Part shown: piece by piece, positions 34,211 through 41,819 of the stretch
How the letters are laid out: each line of letters begins with the position of its first letter
Numbering within the stretch: position 1 is the first letter of the stretch
Source of the DNA: Falsiroseomonas selenitidurans
GTDB taxonomy: Bacteria; Pseudomonadota; Alphaproteobacteria; Acetobacterales; Acetobacteraceae
Direction: 5' to 3'
DNA: 64,000 nucleotides
NCBI RefSeq assembly: GCF_012103215.1
Contig: NZ_JAAVNE010000008.1
Span: 62,001-126,000, forward strand
Notes under the pieces: generated by a model
Told to the model about the DNA's origin: nothing
The model's database searches: none
Seen by the model: only the letters and a program-made list of their open reading frames with translations
Made by a program: the position numbers and the translations under genes

Positions 34211-34930
34211 ATGCGCCTGCCGCTTGCCGCCCTGCTGCTGGGCGGCCCCATCCTGCTGGCCGGCTGCGCCGAAAAGGCGCCGCCGCAATCGGCGCAGGCC
34301 GCCGCCGTGCAGGCCCTGCCGCCCGGGCGGCTGACCCGCCCGGCCTCGCTGGAGCAGCGCCGGCGGATGGTGGTGGATATCTATGCCAGCCACCCCACCG
34401 ATGCGCTCTCGGCCGAGGAGATGGCGCTGTACCGCCTGCTGATGGCGCATCGCGCCGCGCATGGCCTGCCGCCGGTGCCGCTCTCCCGCGCCCTCAGCAT
34501 CACCGCGGCGCGCCACGCAGTGGACACGGTGGAGAATCTGGGCGGCTTCCATGTGGGGGAGCCGGGCGAAAGCCGCGCCCATGCCTGGTCCTACATGCCC
34601 TACGATGGCCGCAACCCCGCCACCTGGCCCGGCATGTGGGAAGCCCCTGGCCGCCTCGGCACCGGCTACCTGCCCGCCGCCTATGAGATCTCCACCGGCA
34701 TCACCGGCCCCGGCAACCCGCCGATGACCCCGGCCATCGCCATGCAGTCCTGGCGCGCCAGCCCGGCGCATGAGGATGTCATCCTCAACCGCGGCCAGTG
34801 GTCGCCCGCCCGGCTGCACTGGCGCGCCGTGGGCATCGGCCTGTATCGCGGCGTGGCGCATGTCTGGTGGGGGGCGGAGCCCGACCCCTCCGGCCAGGAT
34901 GCCAGCCGCCCGACCATGGCCGGGCTCTGA
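34211..34930 (+). CDS. CAP/SCP-domain lipoprotein
   Basis: A 239-residue secreted protein of the CAP superfamily. The signal peptide ends in a lipobox (LLAGC, Cys19), so it is anchored in a membrane. The CAP fold covers about 65-235: LMAHRAAHGLPPVPLSRAL, the His-bearing AARHAVDTVENLG, and SWRASPAHEDVILNRG with the second conserved His-Glu pair. A GGAGGGA site precedes the ATG. Bacterial CAP proteins have been linked to lipid or peptidoglycan binding; no specific role can be assigned. It ends before a pair of stem-loops. Confidence 0.88.
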   Translation: MRLPLAALLLGGPILLAGCAEKAPPQSAQAAAVQALPPGRLTRPASLEQRRRMVVDIYASHPTDALSAEEMALYRLLMAHRAAHGLPPVPLSRALSITAARHAVDTVENLGGFHVGEPGESRAHAWSYMPYDGRNPATWPGMWEAPGRLGTGYLPAAYEISTGITGPGNPPMTPAIAMQSWRASPAHEDVILNRGQWSPARLHWRAVGIGLYRGVAHVWWGAEPDPSGQDASRPTMAGL

Positions 34931-34954
34931 TCGCCGCGCTGACGCGCGAGGCTA

Positions 34955-34992
34955 GAGCCGTTGCACCGCCAGCGAAGATGGTGAAACGGCTC
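34955..34992. repeat. imperfect inverted repeat (REP-like hairpin)
   Basis: GAGCCGTTGCACC (34955-34967) and GGTGAAACGGCTC (34980-34992) pair at 12 of 13 positions around a 12-base spacer, between convergent genes. The AT-rich spacer and sequence differ from ordinary terminators here, and it may be a dispersed repeat. I found no second copy in this window. Confidence 0.5.
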
Positions 34993-35023
34993 CAGCTCAT
35001 TGTTACGACGCATTTTCCGAGTC

Positions 35024-35043
35024 GCCTTGCGAAGCCGCAAGGC
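35024..35043. terminator. stem-loop between CAP lipoprotein and phosphatase-like genes
   Basis: GCCTTGCG (35024-35031) pairs perfectly with CGCAAGGC (35036-35043) around an AAGC loop, followed by a T-richer stretch (TTGGAAATTCTTT). It looks like a rho-independent terminator serving both convergent genes. Confidence 0.65.
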
Positions 35044-35054
35044 TTGGAAATTCT

Positions 35055-35630
35055 TTAGGATTCGATCGGCTGCCAGCCTTCCAGCAGCCGCCATTGGCCG
35101 CGGGTGAAGACGAAGCGGTTGCCGCCGCCCTCGCCGGGCTGGTCCTCCGCCCGGCTGATCGGCACGGCCTTCAGGTGGCACAGCAGCAGCGCGCCGACGC
35201 CGCCATGCGCCACCACCGCGACCTCCCCCGGCGGGGCTGCCGCCTCCACCGCGCGCAGCGCCGCGACGATGCGCGCCTGCGCATCCACCGCACGCTCCCA
35301 CCCCCGCACCGAGTCCGTGGGGCGGGCGAAGAAGGCATCCGCCGTCGCCTCGAACTCCGTCTTCGGCAGGTAGCCCGTCGCGCTGCGGTCATTCTCCCCC
35401 AGCGCCGGATGCTCCGCGACCGCCAGCCCCCGATGCCCGGCCAGCAGCGCCGCCAGGTCCAGCGCCTTGCGCTCCGCACTGCTGAACACGCTGGCCACCC
35501 CCGCCACCCAGGGGTGCGCCAGCATCGCCCGTCCCCGCGCCAGGCCGCGCGGCGACAAGCCCCACTGCCCGATCGGCACCGAGGGGTCGATCACCACCTC
35601 CGGATGGGTGATGAAATGGATCCGTGCCAT
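35055..35630 (-). CDS. histidine-phosphatase superfamily protein with altered RHG motif
   Basis: A 191-residue protein of the phosphoglycerate-mutase-like superfamily. The active-site RHG at the N-terminus reads THP (ITHPEV, His9), so the phosphate-binding arginine and the glycine are missing. The rest of the fold is recognisable: GLSPRGLARGRAML, SSAERKALDLAALLAG, and VVAHGGVGALLL with the second histidine. It may be an inactive or specialised relative. It is divergent from the thioesterase pair at 35703. No signal peptide. Confidence 0.82.
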   Translation of the reverse strand: MARIHFITHPEVVIDPSVPIGQWGLSPRGLARGRAMLAHPWVAGVASVFSSAERKALDLAALLAGHRGLAVAEHPALGENDRSATGYLPKTEFEATADAFFARPTDSVRGWERAVDAQARIVAALRAVEAAAPPGEVAVVAHGGVGALLLCHLKAVPISRAEDQPGEGGGNRFVFTRGQWRLLEGWQPIES

Positions 35631-35702
35631 GACGCCCCAACCCCCGCTACGCCAGCTTTCCGACCCAACCCTACGCTACCACGAGCCAGCAAGGAGCCCC
35701 GC

Positions 35703-36086
35703 GTGACCCGCACCCCACCCCCCGACGCGCCGAAACTGCGCACCATCGCCATGCCGGCGGACGCCAACCCCTCCGGCGACATCTTCGGCGGCTGGCTGAT
35801 GGGGTTGATGGACCTGGCCGCCGGCAACGCGGCCGGGCGGCGCGGCCGCGGCCGCGTCGCCACCATCGCCGTGGAAGGCATGAAATTCCACCGCCCCGTC
35901 CTGGTCGGCGACGAGGTCAGCATCTACGCCGACGTCATCGCCGTCGGCCGCACCTCCATGCGCATCGAGGTGGAAGCCTGGCGCCGCGAACGGTCGGAGG
36001 AGGAGATGTGCCTGGTGACCGAGGCCGTCTTCACCTTCGTCGCCATCGACGAGAACCGCAAACCCCGCGCGGTGCCCCCGGCATGA
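35703..36086 (+). CDS. acyl-CoA thioesterase, YciA-like hotdog protein
   Basis: Hotdog-fold thioesterase, 127 residues, hydrolysing acyl-CoA to acid and CoA. GTG 35703 follows AAGGAG at six bases. The active-site helix region reads NPSGDIFGGWLMGLMD, with the catalytic Asp expected here; VEGMKFHRPVLVGDEV and TSMRIEVEAW complete the YciA pattern. Its stop overlaps the next gene's ATG by ATGA, so two thioesterases of different hotdog subfamilies are co-translated. Confidence 0.9.
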   Translation: MTRTPPPDAPKLRTIAMPADANPSGDIFGGWLMGLMDLAAGNAAGRRGRGRVATIAVEGMKFHRPVLVGDEVSIYADVIAVGRTSMRIEVEAWRRERSEEEMCLVTEAVFTFVAIDENRKPRAVPPA

Positions 36087-36481
36087 ACCGCACCCACCGC
36101 ATCCGCTGGTCCGAATGCGACCCCTATGGCCACATGAACCACGCGGCCTACCTGACCCTTTTCGAGGACCTGCGCGTCGCCCACTGGGCGCACCTCACCG
36201 GCCAGCCCATCGCCGCCACCCGCCCCGGCCCCGTCATCGCCCAACTTGAAATCCGCTACCTGCGCCCCGTCACCTTCGACGACACGGTGGACCTCACCTG
36301 CCAGGTCTCCAGCTTCCGGAACACCTCCTACGTCCAGGACTACACCCTGTCGAAGGACGGCACCCCCTGCTGCACCGCCCGCGCCATCTGCGTCGTCACC
36401 CGCCAGGACACCGGCGCCAAGGTGCCACTGACCGACGCCTGGCGGCAGGCCCTGGTGGCGGAAGGCGCCGTGGCGGGGTGA
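36083..36481 (+). CDS. acyl-CoA thioesterase, 4HBT/YbgC-like hotdog protein
   Basis: Second hotdog thioesterase, 132 residues. The 4HBT active-site pattern is clear near the N-terminus: SECDPYGHMNHAAYL, with the catalytic Asp before PYGH. Then come QLEIRYLRPVTFDDTVDL and a final strand with a TARAICVVT pattern. The start overlaps the YciA-like gene by ATGA. Substrate chain length cannot be predicted. It ends before the long inverted repeat. Confidence 0.9.
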   Translation: MNRTHRIRWSECDPYGHMNHAAYLTLFEDLRVAHWAHLTGQPIAATRPGPVIAQLEIRYLRPVTFDDTVDLTCQVSSFRNTSYVQDYTLSKDGTPCCTARAICVVTRQDTGAKVPLTDAWRQALVAEGAVAG

Positions 36482-36504
36482 CAGGGAGGGTGTGCTGGTT
36501 GTCT

Positions 36505-36717
36505 GCAGGGAGGGCTCCGCCCTCCCCGCACCCTTCCCGCCAAAGGGCGGCGGCCCTTTGGAAACCCATGAGACTTGAGCAGGCGAGGAGAGGGGGCCGG
36601 AGCGACCGCCTGATCGGCGGAACCGCTGGCCCCCTCTCCTCGCCGGCTCAAAGGTCCTCGCGGTCCAGGGGGCCGCGCCCCCTGGTGGGGGGTGCAGGGG
36701 GGCAAAGCCCGCCCTGC
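36505..36717. repeat. 213-bp long imperfect inverted repeat with nested hairpins
   Basis: The intergenic region between convergent genes is almost one palindrome. An inner pair of 24-base arms (36575-36598 and 36628-36651) has one mismatch and a 29-base centre. Outer arms (about 36505-36562 and 36664-36717) are similar over 50-odd bases with small gaps. Each outer arm also folds on itself: CCAAAGGG/CCCTTTGG at 36540-36561 and CCAGGGGGC/GCCCCCTGG at 36665-36685. No reading frame is likely inside. It could be a miniature mobile element, a paired REP-type element or an elaborate two-way terminator. Confidence 0.75.
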
Positions 36718-36743
36718 GAATCACCCAGCGCCGCCGCCCCCGG

Positions 36744-37709
36744 TCACCGCCGCCAGGGCCGCCTCTGCCACAGGCCCTGCAGCGTGGCGTGGTCGGCGCG
36801 CATCATGTTGCGGTAGTCCTGGCCGATGAGGGGGCGCAGCGGCAGGCCGGTGCGTTCGGCATCGGCGATCAGGGCGGGGTCGGCGAGGGCGTCGCGGAAG
36901 GCGGCTTCCAGGCGCAGGCGGATTTCCTCCGGCAGGCCGGGTGGCGCGCCGATGCCGCGGGCGGAGCCGCCGAGGACGTCGTAGCCCTGTTCCTTGAAGG
37001 TGGGCACCTGGCTGGTGGGGGCCCAGCGTGCCGGGCCGCCCTGGGCCAGGCAGCGGATGCGGCCTTCGCGCAGCAGCGGCAGGCCTTCGCTCATGTTGAA
37101 GCTGCCGACGGGCAGGCTGCCGCCGAGCACGTCGCGCTGCACCGGGGCGGTGCCGGCATAGGGCACGTGCAGCAGGCGCACGCCGGCCACTTCCTCGAAG
37201 TTAAGCTGCAGCATGTGGTCGTCGGAGCCGATGCCGGCGGTGCCGACGCCGATGCCCTCCGGGTCGCGCTTCGCGGCTTCCTTCAGGTCGTCCAGCGTGC
37301 GCCAGGGGCTGTCGGCGCGCACCCAGAAGCCGCCCGGGTCGTCCACCACATTGGCGATGTAGGTGAAGTCTTCCGGCCGGTAGCGCGGGCGGCGTTCCAC
37401 GGCCACGGCGTGCATGGCGGTGTTGGTGAGGGCGCCCAGCGTGTAGCCATCGGGCGCGGCGTTGAACAGGGCCTCGAACCCCAGCTGGCCGGCGGCCCCG
37501 GGGCGGTTGACGATGGCGAAGCGGGCGCCCGGCAGGCGCGGCGTGACGAAGTGGACCACCGGGCGAACCATGTTGTCCACGCCGCCGCCGGGCGGGAAGG
37601 GGACGATGACCTCGATGGCGCGGTCAGCCGGCCAGGCGGCCTGGGCGATGCGGGGGGCGGCCAGCGCGGCGACGGTGGCGGCGCCCAGCAGGGCGCGGCG
37701 GGTGGTCAT
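36744..37709 (-). CDS. Bug/TctC family periplasmic solute-binding protein
   Basis: Periplasmic binding protein, 321 residues; ATG 37709 (MTTRRALLGAATVAAL) follows GGAGG at eight bases. Signal peptide cleavage is near IAQAA. Family pattern: VIVPFPPGGGVDNMVRP, AIVNRPGAAGQLGFEAL, GTAGIGSDDHML and HVPYAGTAPVQRD. Alone on its strand, divergent from a small secreted protein. No permease partner nearby. Confidence 0.92.
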   Translation of the reverse strand: MTTRRALLGAATVAALAAPRIAQAAWPADRAIEVIVPFPPGGGVDNMVRPVVHFVTPRLPGARFAIVNRPGAAGQLGFEALFNAAPDGYTLGALTNTAMHAVAVERRPRYRPEDFTYIANVVDDPGGFWVRADSPWRTLDDLKEAAKRDPEGIGVGTAGIGSDDHMLQLNFEEVAGVRLLHVPYAGTAPVQRDVLGGSLPVGSFNMSEGLPLLREGRIRCLAQGGPARWAPTSQVPTFKEQGYDVLGGSARGIGAPPGLPEEIRLRLEAAFRDALADPALIADAERTGLPLRPLIGQDYRNMMRADHATLQGLWQRRPWRR

Positions 37710-37906
37710 CTCGGGTCCTCCCATGGACGTTGGGGGGAGCATGGACTCGGCGCATCGACGACACAAGTCCTTGAACCGGCTGCACAAATCGTTCTGCGGT
37801 GCGGAACGGCGCGGCACAGGCAAAGCCAATGGGCTTCATCGGCAGCGCGTCTTGGCGGCATGGTGCGGCGGCGCGCCAGGATGCGGGCAAGGCAGGAGAA
37901 ACTGAC

Positions 37907-38413
37907 ATGACCCGTCGCACCGCGTTCCTGGCCATCCTGGTTGCCCTGGCGGCCGGCCCCGCCCTGGCGCAGACGCCCTTCCCCTGCCGGCTCGGCCAGG
38001 CGGGCAAGGACAGCTTCCTGGTGGCGGAGGCGTTCGCCCTGGTGATCCTGGAGGAGCCGCCGGAGGCGGCGCGCAGCGAGTACCGGGTGCTGGTGCGCAA
38101 CCCGCACCCCTGGCCGGCCGCCGTGCTGGCCGGCATCGACCTGCCGGGGCTGGTGGAGGCGCCGGCGGAGCCGATGGTGATCCCGGCGCGGGAGGCGGCG
38201 GAGGTCAGCATCGGCTGGTTCCCGCACGACATGTCCCGCGGCCGCATGGCGCCGCCGCGGCTGGAGGCGGTGCGGGCACGGATGACGTTTCCGCTCTGCC
38301 AGGTGTTCCAGCCGGCGGTCGGGGCGGTGCCGTCAGCCCGCCGCGCGGTCCCGGCGCGTGGCTTCCAGGTCGTCCGCGATGAAGCCGCGGATGATCTCCG
38401 CCAGGGATTCTGA
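37907..38413 (+). CDS. secreted hypothetical protein
   Basis: A 168-residue protein not recognised as any family. ATG 37907 follows AGGAGA at nine bases and gives a clean signal peptide (MTRRTAFLAILVALAAGPALA). The mature part starts QTPFPC and holds two cysteines, at about 27 and in the FPLC segment, which could form a disulfide. It looks like a small beta-rich periplasmic protein. Its last 27 codons overlap the end of the convergent dehydrogenase gene (38333 onward), so the extreme C-terminus may be a read-through extension. Confidence 0.7.
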   Translation: MTRRTAFLAILVALAAGPALAQTPFPCRLGQAGKDSFLVAEAFALVILEEPPEAARSEYRVLVRNPHPWPAAVLAGIDLPGLVEAPAEPMVIPAREAAEVSIGWFPHDMSRGRMAPPRLEAVRARMTFPLCQVFQPAVGAVPSARRAVPARGFQVVRDEAADDLRQGF

Positions 38414-39319
38414 GCGGACGAAGCCCAGCCCCGGGGCACGGGTGGCGGCGAAGGCGGCGGGCCAGCCATCGACGATCGCCGCGACCTCCGCATCCGGCAC
38501 GGGGCGGGCCAGGGCGCGGGTTTCCGCCCCGGCCACCTCCTCCAGCGCCGCCAGCATCTCCCCGATGCTGGCGGAAAGGCCCGGCGGGTTGATGCCGCGG
38601 TCGCGGCCCAGCGCCGCGCTGTCCATCGCCGCCGCATGGGCCAGCCAGTCCACGGCGCGGCGGGGGGAGCAGATCCACAGGCGAAAACCCTCCGCCACCG
38701 GATAGGTGCCGGGCAGGCCCAGCAGCGGTTCTCGGATGATGGCGGAGACGAAGGAGGAGGCGGCGCGGTTCGGCCGCCCGGGGCGCACCATCACCGTCGG
38801 CAGGCGGATGGAGACGGCGTCGAGGAAGCCGCGCCGGCTGGCATCGGCCAGCAGCAACTCGCCGATCGCCTTCTGCGCGCCGTAGGAATTGGTGGGCAGC
38901 TGCCGCGCATCGTCCGGCACCATCGCCTGCTGGCCACCGTCGAAGGAGGCGACGGAGGAGGTGAAGACCACGCGCGGCGGGGCGGGCAGGGTGCGGCAGG
39001 TGTCGATCAGCGCCTGGGTGCCGGCGATGTTCACCCGGATGCCGAGGTCGTAATCGGCTTCCGCCGCGGCGCTGACCACCGCGGCCAGGTGCACGACAAG
39101 GCCGGTGCCCGCCGGAATCGCCCCGGCCAGTGCGGCGCGGTCCGCCACGTCGCCGCCCAGGCAGCGCAGCGGGAAGGGGGTGTCGAGCGGCGCCGGGGCG
39201 TGCAGGTCGAACAGGGTCATGCCGGTGATGGGCGTGCCGCCCACGGCGCCGTCCCGCGCCAGGCGCGCTGCCAGCCGCCGCCCGAGGAACCCGCCGCCGC
39301 CCAGGATCGTGACCTGCAT
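38333..39319 (-). CDS. denD: NAD-dependent epimerase/dehydratase, D-erythronate dehydrogenase type
   Basis: Extended-SDR enzyme, 328 residues from ATG 39319 (MQVTILGGGGFLGRRLA). The NAD-binding GGGGFLG is at 7-13, the serine region reads FTSSVASFDGG, and the catalytic pair is in YGAQK. The string VVHLAAVVSAAAEADYDLGIRVN is typical of DenD, which oxidises D-erythronate at carbon 2. The gene symbol is by resemblance only; other den genes (kinase, isomerase) are not here. It is divergent from a PLP lyase and overlaps the secreted protein gene at its 3' end. Confidence 0.8.
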   Translation of the reverse strand: MQVTILGGGGFLGRRLAARLARDGAVGGTPITGMTLFDLHAPAPLDTPFPLRCLGGDVADRAALAGAIPAGTGLVVHLAAVVSAAAEADYDLGIRVNIAGTQALIDTCRTLPAPPRVVFTSSVASFDGGQQAMVPDDARQLPTNSYGAQKAIGELLLADASRRGFLDAVSIRLPTVMVRPGRPNRAASSFVSAIIREPLLGLPGTYPVAEGFRLWICSPRRAVDWLAHAAAMDSAALGRDRGINPPGLSASIGEMLAALEEVAGAETRALARPVPDAEVAAIVDGWPAAFAATRAPGLGFVRSESLAEIIRGFIADDLEATRRDRAAG

Positions 39320-39429
39320 CTTCCGCCCCCCGATTCGCCACCCCACCATGCCGCCGGGACGGGGCGGCGCCAAGGCGGCAGGGCCGCCCGCGATTGCGGC
39401 GCGGCGCGGCGCGCGCCACTCTCCGCCGC

Positions 39430-40599
39430 ATGATCCCCGACCGCCCCTATCGCCTGCTGCTCAATCGCCGCCACGGCACGCCCGGCGTGGTGGTGCTGCC
39501 GGATTCCGGCTTCCGCCGCACCCGCGCCGAGATCGAGGGCTGGCCCGGCTATGCGCCGACGCCGCTGCACGACCTGCCCGAGGTGGCGGCCGCGGCGCGG
39601 CTGGCGGAGGTGGCGTACAAGGACGAGGCCGGCCGCTTCGGCCTGGGCAGCTTCAAGGCGCTGGGTGGCGCCTATGCGGTGGCGCGGCTGCTGGTGGGCG
39701 AACTCGCCCGGCGCGGCGTGGCCAATGCGGCGACGACGACGGAGCTGGAGGAAGGTGCGCACCGGGATGCCCTGCGCGCCATCACCGTGACCTGCGCCAC
39801 GGATGGCAACCATGGTCGTTCCGTCGCCTGGGGCGCGCAGCGCTTCGGCGCGCGCTGCGTCATCTTCGTGCATGAGACGGTCAGCCAGGGCCGGCGGGAC
39901 GCCATCGCCCGCTACGGCGCGGAAATCCGCGTGGTGCCCGGCAATTACGACGATGCGGTGCGGGAAGCGGCGCGGCTGGCCGCGGCGGAAGGCTGGTTCG
40001 TCGTCTCCGACACCTCCTATGAGGGCTACACCGAGGTGCCGCGGGACGTGATGCAGGGCTACCGCCTGATGGCGGAGGAAGCGGCGGCGCAGATGGCCGG
40101 GCGGGTGCCGACCCATGCCTTCATCCAGGCCGGCGTCGGCGGCGTGGCGGCGGCGGTCTCCATCCAGCTGCGCGCCCGCTTCGGCGCCGGCGTGAAGCTG
40201 GTGGTGGTGGAGCCGGAGCGCGCCGCCTGCCTGCTGGCCAGCGCCGAGGCCGGGGAAGCCGTGGCGGTGGAAGGCGAGCTCGACACGCTGATGGCGGGCC
40301 TGGCCTGCGGCGAGCCCAGCCTGCTGGCGTGGCAGGAGCTGGAGCGCGGCGCCTTCGCCTTCATGGCTGTCTCCGATGCCAGCGCGGTGGATGCGATGCG
40401 CCTGCTGGCGCGGCGGCAGCCGGGGCTTGTGGCCGGGGAAAGCGCGGTGGCAGGGCTGGCGGCGCTGCTGCTGGTGGCACGCGACCCGATGACCCGCGCC
40501 ATGCTGGGGCTGGAGGCGGAAAGCCGCGTGCTGCTGTTCGGCACGGAGGGGGCCACCGATCCGGAACTCTACGAGAGGTTGATCGCCGGGGACGATTGA
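39430..40599 (+). CDS. diaminopropionate ammonia-lyase-like PLP enzyme
   Basis: Fold-type II PLP enzyme of 389 residues resembling diaminopropionate ammonia-lyase (YgeX/DpaL), which turns 2,3-diaminopropionate into pyruvate and ammonia. The PLP lysine is Lys76 in GLGSFKALGGAYA, preceded by YKDEAGRF as in that family. The cofactor loop and glycine-rich region follow (TDGNHGRSVAWGAQ, then QAGVGGVAAAV). ATG 39430 is chosen by similarity to the family length. The Bug gene 81 bases downstream may be co-transcribed. Confidence 0.85.
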   Translation: MIPDRPYRLLLNRRHGTPGVVVLPDSGFRRTRAEIEGWPGYAPTPLHDLPEVAAAARLAEVAYKDEAGRFGLGSFKALGGAYAVARLLVGELARRGVANAATTTELEEGAHRDALRAITVTCATDGNHGRSVAWGAQRFGARCVIFVHETVSQGRRDAIARYGAEIRVVPGNYDDAVREAARLAAAEGWFVVSDTSYEGYTEVPRDVMQGYRLMAEEAAAQMAGRVPTHAFIQAGVGGVAAAVSIQLRARFGAGVKLVVVEPERAACLLASAEAGEAVAVEGELDTLMAGLACGEPSLLAWQELERGAFAFMAVSDASAVDAMRLLARRQPGLVAGESAVAGLAALLLVARDPMTRAMLGLEAESRVLLFGTEGATDPELYERLIAGDD

Positions 40600-40680
40600 C
40601 CGCGGGTTGCTGCAACGCAACAAGCCGGGAACCCGGGCTGGCCTGTGGCGCTGGCCTGGAAACCTTCCGGAGCCTTCGTC

Positions 40681-41655
40681 ATGAATCGTCGCGATCTTCT
40701 CGCCACCGGTGCCGCCCTTCTCTCGGGGGGCCTCGCCGCCCCGGCCCTGGCCCAGGGCGGCTGGCCGAACCAGCCGATCCGGCTGGTGGTGCCCTTCTCG
40801 GCCGGCGGTCCGACCGACATCCCCGCCCGCCTGTTCGCGGAACAGATGGCGCCTTCCCTGCCGCAGCGGGTGATCGTGGAGAACCGGACCGGCGCCGGCG
40901 TGCTGGTGGGGACGGAGGTGGTCGCCAAGGCCAATGACGGCCACACCTTCCTCTATACCACCGTGGCCCATGCGGCGCTGCGCGCGCTGTTCCAGCGGCT
41001 GCCCTTCGACCCCATCGGCGACTTCATGCCGGTGGCGCTGGTCGGCGTGATCCCGCTGGTGGTGACGGTGGGCAAGGATTTCGCGGCGCGCGACCTGGCC
41101 GGGCTGCAGGCGGCGCTGAAGGCGGATCCGGGCGGGCTGTCCTATGCCTCCTCCGGCAATGGCGGGGCGCTGCACCTGGCGACCGAGTTGCTGCTGCGGG
41201 CGCTGGACGGGCGGGCGCTGCACGTGCCCTACCGCGGCACCGCGGCGGCGATGCCGGATGTGCTGAACGGCACCATCCCGCTGATCGTGGACGTCGCGAC
41301 CAGCGCGCTGCCCTATGCGCAGCGGGGCGAGACCCGGGCGCTGGCGATCATGGGCAACCAGCGCCTGCCGCAGCTGCCGGCGGTGCCGACCACGGCGGAG
41401 GCAGGCTATCCGGGGCTGGAGGCCTATACCTGGCACATGGTGCTGGCGCCGAAGGGCACGCCGCAGCCGGTGATCCAGACGATGAACCAGGCGCTGATGC
41501 GCGCCGCCGCCCTGCCCGCGGTGCAGAGCCGGCTTTCCGACCTGGCGATGCGCCTGGTCACCGACAGCACCCCCGAATCCGCCACCGCCTGGCTGGCGGC
41601 GGAGACGCAGAAATGGACCGCGGTGATCCGCGAGGCCAACATCACCGTCAACTGA
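40681..41655 (+). CDS. Bug/TctC family binding protein (tandem copy 1)
   Basis: Periplasmic binding protein, 324 residues, starting MNRRDLLATGAALLSGG with cleavage near ALAQGG. Pattern: LVVPFSAGGPTDIPARL, VIVENRTGAGVLVGTEVV, YASSGNGGALHLATELLL, HVPYRGTAAAMPDVL and the late YTWHMVLAPKGTP. The next gene (41820) is a close paralog with the same TDxPARL and YTWHMV wording, so this is a local duplication. A strong hairpin separates the two. Confidence 0.93.
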   Translation: MNRRDLLATGAALLSGGLAAPALAQGGWPNQPIRLVVPFSAGGPTDIPARLFAEQMAPSLPQRVIVENRTGAGVLVGTEVVAKANDGHTFLYTTVAHAALRALFQRLPFDPIGDFMPVALVGVIPLVVTVGKDFAARDLAGLQAALKADPGGLSYASSGNGGALHLATELLLRALDGRALHVPYRGTAAAMPDVLNGTIPLIVDVATSALPYAQRGETRALAIMGNQRLPQLPAVPTTAEAGYPGLEAYTWHMVLAPKGTPQPVIQTMNQALMRAAALPAVQSRLSDLAMRLVTDSTPESATAWLAAETQKWTAVIREANITVN

Positions 41656-41661
41656 GCGGCG

Positions 41662-41692
41662 CGGCCCCCGCCCCGCCAAGGGGCGGGGGCCG
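41662..41692 (+). terminator. strong stem-loop between tandem Bug genes
   Basis: A 13-bp perfect stem (CGGCCCCCGCCCC at 41662-41674 with its complement at 41680-41692) and a GCCAA loop, six bases after the first gene's stop. It suggests the two paralogs are transcribed separately or at different levels. Confidence 0.65.
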
Positions 41693-41819
41693 TCCACCCC
41701 CCTGCGCGTAACCACCCGGCACCGGAACCTGTTGACGCCGGCGCCCGAACGCCCCCCAAACTGGACCCGTCCAGGAAAGCAACGGGCGGGACCCATCGCC
41801 CGTGGGGGAGAGCATCGCG

